A stretch of 64,000 bases of DNA, taken from the NCBI GenBank assembly GCA_045590855.1, contig JAZNRV010000029.1, positions 1-64,000 of the forward strand, read 5' to 3'. The DNA is from RGIG3009 sp045590855. GTDB taxonomy: Bacteria > Bacillota > Clostridia > Oscillospirales > Acutalibacteraceae. Below, piece after piece: positions 25,113 through 33,175 of this stretch. Position 1 is the first letter of the stretch. Every line of letters begins with the position of its first letter. Under the pieces are notes generated by a model. That model saw nothing but the letters and a program-made list of their open reading frames with translations. It did no database searches and had not been told where the DNA came from. Position numbers and translations under genes: made by a program.

Positions 25113-26006
25113 TTACTCTAATGTTTTAATCTTTCTATAAAATGTAGATCTTGAATTGATCTTTACTCTCTTCATAGCTTCTTCGACAGTAATGAGACCT
25201 TCATCAAGTTCCTTGGCAACTTGACGAAGCGCGTTTTCATCTACTTCTATCGGCTTTCTGCCGGTGTACTTTCCGTTCTTCTTGGCTTGCTCAATTCCTT
25301 CTTGTCGGTTTGCTGCTCTCTCGCGACGAGATATGATTCTTTGCGTTATCATATACGGAACCATTGCAGCACGTGTCATGGCATTAACCAGCACTTGCCC
25401 ACTTTGTGTAATCACATCTACTCCACCTGCCACGATAGAAAACATTCCATCTGCGAGACCGGCAGTTGTATCGGCGATAGTTTCTAATGATTCCACAATA
25501 ACCTTATCTCCATACTGAAGACCGGATATTACACCCGAAGCAAATTGCTTAACCGTTTTTTCCATACGTCTGCGTTCTACAATCAAGTTGTCGTTAGCAG
25601 CTCTCATACTTGTACGGAGAAGCCATTCAAACCGATCATAGTAATCTAGTCCTACAGACTCAAGCAGTTCCCAAAGATCTTCACGACTTTCAGAAGGAGT
25701 TCTTTCGGATATGAACGTCGGAATATAATTTACTCTGTAGTAATCCTTGAGTCTGAGATCCATATCAATTCCAGGAATCCCTTGGAATACACTCGCGGGG
25801 AGACCATCGACAATCTCCCAATAAGGACTGATTACATACTGGAAGTTTTCTTCATCAAACTCCTGATAATCAATTTGTGCTACACTTACCTTGTCGCCAT
25901 TCTTCATTACCGCCTTGATAATGCCGGAATTGATGTGGGAAGGGGTTCCTGCAAGCGGCGTTGTTATTCTGTTTATCGGTTGAAAATCATGTCTTATCGC
26001 TTGCAT
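25113..26006 (-). CDS. Unknown protein with resolvase-type C-terminal HTH, partner of the HipA/CtkA-like kinase
   Basis: 297 residues. The last ~65 (EGIEQAKKNGKYTGRKPI...LITVEEAMKRVKINSRSTFYRKIKTLE) match the DNA-binding tail of small serine resolvases. There is no resolvase catalytic domain: residues 1-~130 are an unrecognised domain (PLAGTPSHINSGIIKAVMKNGDKVSVAQIDYQEF...YWEIVDGLPASVFQGIPGIDMDLRLKDYY) and 150-220 a mostly helical, Gly/Ala-rich stretch. ATG 26006 follows AAGGAGG, 12 bases after the kinase stop, so they form an operon. It could be the DNA-binding antitoxin and/or kinase substrate; this is inferred from position. Confidence 0.7.
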   Translation of the reverse strand: MQAIRHDFQPINRITTPLAGTPSHINSGIIKAVMKNGDKVSVAQIDYQEFDEENFQYVISPYWEIVDGLPASVFQGIPGIDMDLRLKDYYRVNYIPTFISERTPSESREDLWELLESVGLDYYDRFEWLLRTSMRAANDNLIVERRRMEKTVKQFASGVISGLQYGDKVIVESLETIADTTAGLADGMFSIVAGGVDVITQSGQVLVNAMTRAAMVPYMITQRIISRRERAANRQEGIEQAKKNGKYTGRKPIEVDENALRQVAKELDEGLITVEEAMKRVKINSRSTFYRKIKTLE

Positions 26007-26018
26007 ATCTTAACCTCC

Positions 26019-26873
26019 TTATTTAAGTTTTAGCTTGTTATAGGATTCAAGCAATATTTTTTCAAATCTTTGTTTCAATATAGTTTTATAAAATTCTCTG
26101 CGCGTATCGCTGATGCCTTCAATCGAATCAATCAGTTTATTAGTTTTATTTAAATCAACTTTTTCAGTGATTCTTACAAGTGCATTATTGCACTCTTCAA
26201 ATGCAAGGCTTGATATAATTTCATAATAAGAACTTTTCTTACCCTGATATTTTACCTGAGATGTTGGGAATTTGTATATTCTTTGATCAATTTCCGCCTG
26301 ATCATTGAGAACAGTTTTGATTCTTTCATCTGTATTCAATTGGGGGAATAGGCTTGAGCCGTTATCAAAAATTGGAGATATACGATACTTATTATCTTTT
26401 TTGATAAAGCCCCAATTGCTTCCGTGACGGTCAAAATTGGCAATTAACGCATCAACAATAAACATATCCCAAAACAAGTCTATCGTTTGTTCAACATCAG
26501 TCAGCTTCACGTTGTCGTTAAGCATCTCAATAATATCTTCATAGGAATATTGATATTTTTCTTTATCTTGTTCAAGTGAACTATCGCCAACACCATTGAA
26601 AGGAACGAACACTTCGTCCTCTCCAAGAAAGTCTTTTATTACAACAACATTTTCGCCGTCGTATAATCCAAGCTGTGTTTCTTGCGTTTCAATTCCAAGC
26701 ATAGAAAATATGTGACTACCAAGAAATTCGGATACATGATTGAAACGTAAGCCTTCCCTTGAATTCTTTTGAAACTTAACAAGATATGCGTTTCCATTTA
26801 TTATAATTGACTTTTTTCGTTCAGCACCGGAATAGAATCTTCCGCCATCGGGATACTTAGCATAATCCATCAT
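26019..26873 (-). CDS. HipA/CtkA-like serine/threonine kinase
   Basis: 284-residue kinase of the HipA-C/CtkA type, shorter than HipA because it lacks the N-subdomain 1. Motifs: phosphate/ATP contacts in GNAYLVKFQKN (invariant-type Lys about 30), catalytic loop ANFDRHGSNWGFI (~145), metal-binding PIFDNGSSLFP (~168). The ATG pair at 26873 has GAGGTGA; the longer in-frame start at 27020 lacks a site. Toxins of this family phosphorylate tRNA synthetases or other targets. The operon partner is the HTH protein just downstream rather than a HipB upstream. Confidence 0.82.
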   Translation of the reverse strand: MMDYAKYPDGGRFYSGAERKKSIIINGNAYLVKFQKNSREGLRFNHVSEFLGSHIFSMLGIETQETQLGLYDGENVVVIKDFLGEDEVFVPFNGVGDSSLEQDKEKYQYSYEDIIEMLNDNVKLTDVEQTIDLFWDMFIVDALIANFDRHGSNWGFIKKDNKYRISPIFDNGSSLFPQLNTDERIKTVLNDQAEIDQRIYKFPTSQVKYQGKKSSYYEIISSLAFEECNNALVRITEKVDLNKTNKLIDSIEGISDTRREFYKTILKQRFEKILLESYNKLKLK

Positions 26874-27033
26874 CTTTATCACCTCGCTATCATTATACTT
26901 CGGATTTTGTTTTGTGTCAATAGGATTGGTTTTAGTTTTGGCACAATAGTACAAAATATACAGTTTATCGCTTTTAAAAATTTGTTTTTCTTTATTTACT
27001 GCTGTCCAAATTTTGGACAAGGGAATATAGTTA

Positions 27034-27094
27034 TTTACCTCCTTTGCCTATATTGTAGCAAGGGAGATTTCTTTTGGCGAATGTGTGAAATCAA
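27034..27094. repeat. Direct repeat, copy 2
   Basis: Matches 20887-20950 with few changes. Here no recombinase follows; the minus-strand ribosome site leads into a short AT-rich frame upstream of the kinase. The ~300 bases between kinase and LRR genes (26874-27175) contain this repeat, an extended -10 (ATGGTATAAT, about 27137-27147) for the LRR gene, and nothing else I can name. Confidence 0.75.
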
Positions 27095-27175
27095 AATCGG
27101 CATAATTGAACAAGTGTATTGAGCATTCGGCAGAAACATGGTATAATTAAGTAGCATAAATGGGAGGTGTCTATA

Positions 27176-28189
27176 ATGGCTCAGTTTGATGATTACAAAG
27201 ATATATTTAGGATAAATCGTTACCGTTATGATTATGTGCTTGAGAGTTATATAGGAAATGTTGAAGGCACGCTTGTTATTCCCGAAGGGGTTACTAGAAT
27301 TGCTGAAGACGCATTTTCTCCTACTTGGGTAAAAGATTATTCGAAAATCAAAAAAATAGTATTTCCTAGTACTCTTAGATGCATTCCTGCTCGCCTATGT
27401 TCTATGTGGGAACAATTAGAGGAAGTTGTTATTCCAGAAGGGATAACTACTATTTCAGATAGCGCTTTTTTCAATACCGCTATTAAAGAAATTATTATTC
27501 CCTCTACCGTTAATCGAATCGGAAAAGAGGTGTTTAATCTTTGCGAGAAGTTAGAGTCCGTAATCATCAATCATTCTACCACGGCCATTATCAATCGTTT
27601 GTTAAGCAAAGAATATAATAAAAATTCTTTTTGGGGAAACAGAAAAGAACCTGAACTTGCATTTAAAGTTTATGTCGGATCTTCAAAGGAAATAGAGTTG
27701 AGTCGATTTTTTAGATATTCCAACCCAGATAATGAGAAAATGAAATTTTCCATCTGCGACTGGTTTGTCTTTTACGGTGATTTTGTGGTTGGTTATATCG
27801 GCAATGAAACAACCCTAAGACTTCCAGATGCATCTAAAGGGATTGCATATGAGGCTTTTTGTAACAATAAAACTATTAAAAGTGTAATCTTAAATGACAA
27901 ACTAAAAGGAATTGGTTCGTTGGCATTTGCTAATTGCACGCAATTACAATCTGTAACATTAAATGAAAATTTGGAAGAAATCGAAGATGGCGCATTTAAA
28001 AATTGTGGTATAAGGGAAATTAGAATTCCTCAAAAAGTCAAATATGTTGGAGCTCGCGCATTTGAAAATTGCACACAGCTACGATCAATTATCATCAAAA
28101 GAAAAGTGGAGGATTACTATCGAAAGAATTGGCACTCTGACTGGAAACTTGGATTTGATAAATCTCCAGAGTATGAAATCCTTTTCTAA
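27176..28189 (+). CDS. BspA-type leucine-rich-repeat (LRR_5) protein
   Basis: 337 residues with BspA/LRR_5 repeats in two blocks: residues ~27-130 (GTLVIPEGVTRIAEDAF, LEEVVIPEGITTISDSAF, IKEIIIPSTVNRIGKEVF) and ~215-315 (IKSVILNDKLKGIGSLAF, LQSVTLNENLEEIEDGAF, IREIRIPQKVKYVGARAF). No signal peptide or anchor, so it should stay in the cytoplasm, unlike secreted BspA proteins. ATG 27176 has GGGAGG nine bases upstream; GTG 27167 is in frame but abuts the site. A protein-binding role is likely; partner unknown. Some defence and toxin cassettes carry similar repeats. Confidence 0.85.
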   Translation: MAQFDDYKDIFRINRYRYDYVLESYIGNVEGTLVIPEGVTRIAEDAFSPTWVKDYSKIKKIVFPSTLRCIPARLCSMWEQLEEVVIPEGITTISDSAFFNTAIKEIIIPSTVNRIGKEVFNLCEKLESVIINHSTTAIINRLLSKEYNKNSFWGNRKEPELAFKVYVGSSKEIELSRFFRYSNPDNEKMKFSICDWFVFYGDFVVGYIGNETTLRLPDASKGIAYEAFCNNKTIKSVILNDKLKGIGSLAFANCTQLQSVTLNENLEEIEDGAFKNCGIREIRIPQKVKYVGARAFENCTQLRSIIIKRKVEDYYRKNWHSDWKLGFDKSPEYEILF

Positions 28190-28224
28190 ACGTAACTCGT
28201 ATTATCAATACTAACTAAAATCAA

Positions 28225-28345
28225 CACCCCCGAGTGCGGACATAATCGTCCATACTCGGGGGTGTTATTTTGCATGATCTGGGAGCATGCGTGATTGGCG
28301 TTCAACACACGCAAAAACCAGCCCCATCTTAGTGCGACAAAAGCG
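28225..28345 (+). repeat. Cassette boundary C: terminator plus tRNA-like repeat
   Basis: Stem ACCCCCGAGT / ACTCGGGGGT (28225-28263) overlaps the start of GGGGGTGTTATTTTGCATGATCTGGGAGCATGCGTGATTGGCGTTCAA. From 28280 to 28344 it is nearly identical to 21871-21935 of boundary A, continuing into the duplicated XRE gene. Confidence 0.7.
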
Positions 28346-28376
28346 TGAGCCAATTTAACACACTCTTTTGCTACAT

Positions 28377-29033
28377 CTATTTCACAACAATATCTTTTAC
28401 AATTTCATCAAAATACTTGGATGCGATATGGAGGCAAAACTCTTTCCTCATTTCCATATTTTCGTCTTTGCTACCATAGGTTTTGCCTGTGATCGGAGAC
28501 TCTAACTCCACCATAAAATCTTGTAAAATCGCCAAAGCATCATTACCGTTCGCAATATCTTGATATCGTTTAATGTATTGCAGTAAGATGCCGAATCGTT
28601 CATGCGAAATCAAATTGTTCAGCAATTTTAAAGTTGCTTTCCCTTGCACCATATTATACGGAACGATCTCTTTTTCGTAGTCGAAGCCGATGGACTCATA
28701 ATCGCTTTTCATAAAGTTGGTTTTGCCGGTTGCCAAGAGTTGCAACCCCGCAAAGAATTTCATTGTATCATCGGCAAGCCCTAATTGATCGGCTGTTAAA
28801 TTGGAACTTTTATCCTCGCGAATATCGCTGAGTCCTACCAAATAATCGCACGAAACCCCTAGATACTCTGCCATTTTTCCTGCCAGAGCGATATCGGGAT
28901 TGCGTTTTCCCAAAATGTAAAAATTGATACTTTGACGAGAGCAGCATACCGCTTCCGCAAATTCTCCTTGGGATATTCCTTTTTCAGAAAGCAATTGTTC
29001 CAATCGCTGACCAAAAATTTGTTGCATTTCCAT
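28377..29033 (-). CDS. XRE-family regulator of barnase cassette 2
   Basis: 218-residue paralogue of the protein at 21967. The HTH region (FGQRLEQLLSEKGISQGEFAEAVCCSRQSINFYILGKRNPD) differs by one residue (Val to Ile), so both regulators should read the same operator; about a dozen changes lie mostly in the C-terminal part. ATG 29033 has GGAGG nine bases upstream. Divergent from toxin 2. Cross-repression between the two cassettes is a direct prediction. Confidence 0.9.
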   Translation of the reverse strand: MEMQQIFGQRLEQLLSEKGISQGEFAEAVCCSRQSINFYILGKRNPDIALAGKMAEYLGVSCDYLVGLSDIREDKSSNLTADQLGLADDTMKFFAGLQLLATGKTNFMKSDYESIGFDYEKEIVPYNMVQGKATLKLLNNLISHERFGILLQYIKRYQDIANGNDALAILQDFMVELESPITGKTYGSKDENMEMRKEFCLHIASKYFDEIVKDIVVK

Positions 29034-29044
29034 ATTCAGAACCT

Positions 29045-29224
29045 CCAAAAGTACATATTTGTAGCAAATGCAATATATCGCTACAATGCTATTGACAAAT
29101 TAACAAAAGTAGCGTATACTATAGTATAGCAACAAAAGTGTATTTTGTCAAGTTTTTGAGCAGCGGAAAACTAAAACTATACTTTTGTGCGTGAGAATGG
29201 TATAATGTGAAAGGAGAAAACAAG
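29045..29224 (+). promoter_or_regulatory. Control region of barnase cassette 2
   Basis: TTGACA-17-TATACT (about 29093-29121) and a second extended -10 TGGTATAAT (about 29198-29206), with TTTGTAGC...GCTACAA (14-base spacer, about 29057-29086). Same layout as 22640-22815; the conserved inverted repeat marks the putative XRE operator. Confidence 0.65.
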
Positions 29225-29791
29225 TTGAGTTTAGAATTAGCAATTGTTGTAGCAGCCATAAATGGGGATAACTTAGCACCACAAATTACAACCAGTTCAA
29301 ACTATAAACACTGGGTTAGCGTCGAGGATTGGAAGCGATGCATTGAATGTGCGAACAACCACGGGAAGGTTTGGTTGATTACCGAAACTCCCTATCCGGA
29401 ACCTCCGCTACATCCAAATTGCCGCTGTGTAATTGAAGTGATGCAAGCAATTGTAGCAGGAACGGCGACTATTAATGGAGTAGGCGGAGCAGATTGGGTA
29501 TTAAAACATGACGGTAATTTGCCGGATTATTATGTAACAAAAGAAGAAGCCGAAGCCAACGGTTGGAAACCGGGTAAATGGCCCTCAAATTTTGTACCAA
29601 ACAAAATGATAACTAGGGGCCGATATTATAACGATGATGGTCATTTGCCGTATGCATCCGGACGAATTTGGTTTGAAGCAGATATTAACTATACAACGGG
29701 AAAACGAAATTCTCAAAGAGTTTTATGGTCCAATGATGGTTTGATGTTTGTTACGTATGACCATTACGAAACCTTTTATGAAATAATATAA
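29225..29791 (+). CDS. MuF-barnase ribonuclease toxin, copy 2
   Basis: Same length (188) and layout as copy 1: MuF-like motif C39-x2-C42-x3-H46-G...H63-P-x-C66-R-C68, then a barnase domain with Glu151, Arg161, Arg165 and His180 conserved. The start is TTG 29225 after AAAGGAG. The first ~30 residues are almost identical to copy 1; the RNase domain is clearly more diverged, as expected for specificity evolution. The position matching barnase Arg59 is Asp137 (NDDGHLP) instead of Lys. Followed by two barstar genes. Confidence 0.92.
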   Translation: MSLELAIVVAAINGDNLAPQITTSSNYKHWVSVEDWKRCIECANNHGKVWLITETPYPEPPLHPNCRCVIEVMQAIVAGTATINGVGGADWVLKHDGNLPDYYVTKEEAEANGWKPGKWPSNFVPNKMITRGRYYNDDGHLPYASGRIWFEADINYTTGKRNSQRVLWSNDGLMFVTYDHYETFYEII

Positions 29792-29805
29792 GGAGGAAAA
29801 CACAT

Positions 29806-30090
29806 ATGAAAACAATTGAATTAGATTTAACAGGGTGTAAATATTTAGCTGAAATTCATGAAAAAATACGTGTCGCATTTGATTTTCCTGAATGGTACGG
29901 AAAAAACTGGAGTGCGTTTTGGGATTTGCTTTGGAGCGAGTGTGATGCTGATAAAGTAATCATTAAAGGAGTATACTGTTTGCCAAGTGAGTTTGACAAG
30001 CCTCTCAGTATAATGTATGAAATACTGGATCGTAATAAAAAGGAACGTGCCAATAGTGATTGTCCTTTTGATTATGAAATTATCAGTTGA
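29806..30090 (+). CDS. Barstar-like immunity protein, copy 2a
   Basis: 94 residues. Binding helix FPEWYGKNWSAFWDLLWSE: Asp40 (barstar Asp39) is kept but Ser36 replaces barstar Asp35. ATG 29806 has AAGGAGG. It sits 14 bases after toxin 2, the cognate position. Its C-terminal third differs from the other two barstars while the N-terminal two thirds are close to 2b. Confidence 0.92.
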   Translation: MKTIELDLTGCKYLAEIHEKIRVAFDFPEWYGKNWSAFWDLLWSECDADKVIIKGVYCLPSEFDKPLSIMYEILDRNKKERANSDCPFDYEIIS

Positions 30091-30122
30091 AAACTTTTTA
30101 GATAGATAGGCAGGAAACACAA

Positions 30123-30410
30123 ATGAAAATAATTGAGTTAGATTTGACTGGATGCCAATATCTATCCGAAATTCACGAGAGAATACGTGTTGCATTTGAT
30201 TTTCCAGAGTGGTACGGAAAAAACTGGAGCGCATTTTGGGATTTGCTTTGGAGCGAATGTGATGCTGATAAAGTAATTATCAAAGGAGAGTTTACTTTAT
30301 CCAAAGACTTCGATAAATCTTTGTCGGTTATGCATGAGATTTTGGACGATAAGATCGCCTTTAATAAAAAATGCAATTTTAATTCTTTCTCTTACGAGAT
30401 AAAAAGCTAA
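30123..30410 (+). CDS. Barstar-like immunity protein, copy 2b
   Basis: 95 residues, a tandem second immunity gene 32 bases after 2a. Same helix with Ser36 and Asp40; a ~110-base stretch over the binding helix is nearly identical in DNA to 2a, suggesting duplication or gene conversion. ATG 30123 follows a weaker site (GGCAGGAAACAC). No toxin of its own is adjacent, so it may be an orphan immunity gene giving protection against a related toxin, or extra dosage. Confidence 0.9.
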   Translation: MKIIELDLTGCQYLSEIHERIRVAFDFPEWYGKNWSAFWDLLWSECDADKVIIKGEFTLSKDFDKSLSVMHEILDDKIAFNKKCNFNSFSYEIKS

Positions 30411-30463
30411 TGATAAAGGAAATCATTTTTATATAAAGTAATCAATTAATCTCTGATAAAATA

Positions 30464-30585
30464 CCGCTTGCTGAGTGATTTCAGCAAGCGGTGTTACTTT
30501 TTGCCGGGGTGTTTATTGCGTATCTCGGGAGAGCACTTGAATAGCATTCAAGAGGTCAGCGGTTCAATCCCGCTTATCTCCACCA
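30464..30585 (+). repeat. Right island end (boundary D): terminator plus displaced tRNA-Ala 3' end
   Basis: Stem CCGCTTGCTGA / TCAGCAAGCGG (30465-30491), nearly that of boundary A, then GGGGTGTTTATTGCGTATCTC (30506-30526) joined to 59 bases (30527-30585) matching the tRNA-Ala from its D-loop to CCA with three G-to-A changes. It cannot fold as a normal tRNA because the 5' third is replaced. This is the expected attR of a tRNA-integrated element. Confidence 0.75.
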
Positions 30586-30588
30586 ACA

Positions 30589-30626
30589 AAAGCCTTGAAA
30601 TCTATGGATTTCAAGGCTTTTTTCTG
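30589..30626 (+). terminator. Probable original terminator of tRNA-Ala
   Basis: AGCCTTGAAATC / GATTTCAAGGCT perfect 12-bp stem, TATG loop, T tract; directly follows the displaced tRNA end. The remaining ~110 bases to the next gene hold nothing clear. Confidence 0.8.
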
Positions 30627-30733
30627 TGATAAAATTGGGGTAGGGTTTTGCTTGTCGACAGGTATCGGTTGACAAACCGATAATTTTTTATTACAGTGTA
30701 ATTAAGAGATTATATGAAAAAGGAGAATGGAAA

Positions 30734-31723
30734 ATGAGTTATACAGCATCCGAAAAGCGGTACGAAAGCATGGAGTATCGTCGGTGCGGGAACAGCGGCG
30801 TGGTGCTGCCGGCGATTTCCTTGGGACTGTGGCATAACTTTGGGGAAATCACGCCCATCGACACGCAACGGCAAATGCTGCGTACCGCGTTTGATAACGG
30901 TATTTTTCATTTTGATATTGCCAACAACTACGGCCCCCCTGCGGGTGAAGCCGAGAGAAATTTCGGCAAGTTATTTTTGCAAGATTGGAAGCCTTACCGT
31001 GATGAGATGATTTTGTCCACCAAAGCGGGATACTTTATGTGGCCCGGTCCGTATGGGGATTATGGTAGCCGCAAATATTTGATTGCCAGTTTGGACCAAA
31101 GTCTCAAACGCATGAACGTGGATTATGTGGACATTTTTTATCATCACCGTCCCGACCCTAACACACCGCTTTCAGAAACTATGGGTGCGTTGGACCATAT
31201 TGTACGCTCGGGCAAGGCTTTGTATGTGGGGCTTTCCAATTACCCCGCAGACCTGTTCCGCCAAGCGGTAGCGATTTTGAAAGAGTTGGGAACACCGTGT
31301 CTGATTCATCAACCGCGGTATTCGTTGTTCAACCGTGGAATAGAGGACGGCTTGACCGACGCGCTGCGCGAAGAACAAGTGGGTTGTATTTGCTTTTCGC
31401 CGTTGGCAGGCGGATTGCTGACGGGCAAGTATTTGCACGGTGTTCCGGCAGATTCCCGCGCGGGGCGTGACCCGCGGTTCTTAAAACCGGAAAACATCAC
31501 AGCAGAGCAACAACAAAAAATAGCCGCGCTCGGCGCAATAGCAGCCGAACGCGGACAAACCCTTTCGCAACTGTCATTAAGTTGGGTGTTGCGCGATAAG
31601 GTTGTGACGTCGGCGCTGATTGGCGCGAGCCGTCCCGAACAGATTTTAGAAAATATAAAAGCGGCGCATGCCGCCCCCTTTACGGGAGAAGAACTGCGCC
31701 GCATTGATGAAATTTTAGCCTAA
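30734..31723 (+). CDS. Aldo/keto reductase, YghZ/Gpr-like
   Basis: NADPH-dependent aldehyde reductase of the L-glyceraldehyde-3-phosphate reductase (YghZ) group, also related to voltage-channel beta subunits. Catalytic tetrad visible: Asp and Tyr in HFDIANNYGPP (~56-61), Lys in STKAGY (~96), His in FYHHRPDP (~137). Cofactor site in the C-terminal part (GASRPEQILENIKA). Length 329 is typical. ATG 30734 has AAGGAG. First chromosomal gene after the island; its 3' end overlaps the convergent mntP by nine bases. Natural substrate uncertain; methylglyoxal or similar aldehydes are candidates. Confidence 0.93.
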   Translation: MSYTASEKRYESMEYRRCGNSGVVLPAISLGLWHNFGEITPIDTQRQMLRTAFDNGIFHFDIANNYGPPAGEAERNFGKLFLQDWKPYRDEMILSTKAGYFMWPGPYGDYGSRKYLIASLDQSLKRMNVDYVDIFYHHRPDPNTPLSETMGALDHIVRSGKALYVGLSNYPADLFRQAVAILKELGTPCLIHQPRYSLFNRGIEDGLTDALREEQVGCICFSPLAGGLLTGKYLHGVPADSRAGRDPRFLKPENITAEQQQKIAALGAIAAERGQTLSQLSLSWVLRDKVVTSALIGASRPEQILENIKAAHAAPFTGEELRRIDEILA

Positions 31724-32299
31724 CAGATGTTCAATCAAAATTTTAACGCCGATACCGATAAGCACGATGCCGCCTGCAATTTGCGCGCGTTTGCCAAAAC
31801 AGTTGCCCGTGCGGCAACCGAGGTACACACCGCCTAAGCAAAACACAAAAGTAACAACGGCAATCACCGCAGCGCACAGTAAAAAGCCCCATGACGGTGC
31901 CAACAAACCGGTGCGTCCCAGTGCCATGGTAACACCGACCGCCATGGCATCAATGCTGGTAGCAACCGCCATAACGAGCAAGGTGCGCCAATGGGTGGGG
32001 TCGCCTTTGGGGGTATCGTCCTCGGTTTCGTGCAATACTTCCCACAGCATTTTACCGCCGATGAAGCAAAGCAGAACAAATGCAATCCAATGGTCAACCG
32101 CCAAAATGGCATCGGCAAACACGCTGGCGACAAGGTAACCAATCATCGGCATCAATCCTTGGAACAAGCCGAACGCGCCAGCCACTTTAAAAGCGGAAGA
32201 CGGGGTAATTTTCTCCATAAAAATACCATTGCTGACCGAAACCGAAAAAGCGTCCATTGACAAGCCGATAGCAACCAACAGTAATGTTAACCAATCCAT
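31715..32299 (-). CDS. mntP: MntP-type manganese efflux pump
   Basis: Six-helix membrane protein (194 residues) exporting Mn(II). Family signatures in both halves: LLLVAIGLSMDAFSVSVSNG (residues 5-24; Asp16) and LLVMAVATSIDAMAVGVTMA (~112-131; Asp122), the acidic residues thought to line the path. ATG 32299 follows AAGGAG with a seven-base spacer. Single gene. MntP genes are often controlled by a yybP-type Mn riboswitch; the 70-base upstream space is too short for one and I see none. Confidence 0.93.
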   Translation of the reverse strand: MDWLTLLLVAIGLSMDAFSVSVSNGIFMEKITPSSAFKVAGAFGLFQGLMPMIGYLVASVFADAILAVDHWIAFVLLCFIGGKMLWEVLHETEDDTPKGDPTHWRTLLVMAVATSIDAMAVGVTMALGRTGLLAPSWGFLLCAAVIAVVTFVFCLGGVYLGCRTGNCFGKRAQIAGGIVLIGIGVKILIEHLLG

Positions 32300-32371
32300 A
32301 ACGCGGCTCCTTTTTAACACATAATGCTGAAAGTATAGCATAAAACACCAAAAAACACAAGGAGATATTCT

Positions 32372-33175
32372 ATGAACAACCACGATGATAACGTTCAAAT
32401 AACGCTCGGCTGTTCCGATTGCGGTCGCCTTGCGGCGGCATCCACCATCCCCGTTTCGCGCGTGATTGAAAAACTGGACGAGTGCTTTGCCGTCAACGAT
32501 ATGGATGCCGCAGGGAAGTTGTTAGAATATTGGGAACAAGAAGCGGTCGCGTTGGGGGATTTATCGGGCGAATTGTCGGTGGTAAATGAGTTGCTGGGAT
32601 ATTATCGCAAAGTAGGGGACAGCCAAAAAGGCTTGCGCGCCGTTGCCCGCAGCTTGGAATTGCTCGAACTGTTGCACCAAAAAAACCAAGTGTCTGGCGC
32701 AACCGTCATCCTCAATGCGGCTACCACCATGAAAGCTTTTGGGCAAGCCCAGCAAGCGGTACCTCTGTATGAAAAAGCAGAGAAGATATATACCGAAAAA
32801 CTTTCCTCAGGTGACAACCGTTTTGGCGGTTTTTATAACAACAAGGCATTGGCTTTGGTAGACGTAGGACGCTATAAGGAAGCGGAAGATTGCTACTGCC
32901 AAGCTTTAGCGGTAGTGGATGAACTGCAACCCGACAGCGCGGTAACGTATGTAAACATGGCGCATTTGTACGAAGTTTGGCTTGATGACAGCGAACAAAA
33001 AATTGCCGAGTGTTTGCAAAAGGCGGAAGAGATATTGCAATCTCCGCGCATGGAACAAAACGCCTATTATGCGTTTGTGTGCAGCAAATGTGCACCGTCG
33101 TTTGATTATTTTGGTTTTTTTGTTACCGCAAAAATTTTGACTGAAAGGGCAAAACGCATTTATGAAGGGCATTGA
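32372..33175 (+). CDS. TPR-repeat protein, partner of the DUF4037 gene
   Basis: 267 residues, mostly tetratricopeptide repeats (~40-240; e.g. GRYKEAEDCYCQALAVVDEL, GQAQQAVPLYEKAEKIYTEKL). A short N-terminal segment includes CSDCG. No signal peptide. AAGGAG precedes ATG 32372. The next gene starts 14 bases before its stop, showing tight coupling. TPR + DUF4037 pairs recur in Firmicutes; a tetrapeptide scaffold delivering or regulating the nucleotidyltransferase-like partner is a reasonable inference. Confidence 0.85.
   Translation: MNNHDDNVQITLGCSDCGRLAAASTIPVSRVIEKLDECFAVNDMDAAGKLLEYWEQEAVALGDLSGELSVVNELLGYYRKVGDSQKGLRAVARSLELLELLHQKNQVSGATVILNAATTMKAFGQAQQAVPLYEKAEKIYTEKLSSGDNRFGGFYNNKALALVDVGRYKEAEDCYCQALAVVDELQPDSAVTYVNMAHLYEVWLDDSEQKIAECLQKAEEILQSPRMEQNAYYAFVCSKCAPSFDYFGFFVTAKILTERAKRIYEGH

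Noticed and set aside
30506..30585. A second functional tRNA-Ala
   Set aside because: The 5' third is replaced by unrelated sequence, so acceptor and D-arms cannot form; it is better explained as attR.
32300..32371. Manganese (yybP-type) riboswitch before mntP
   Set aside because: The space upstream of mntP is about 70 bases and shows none of the conserved loops; the divergent gene begins at 32372.
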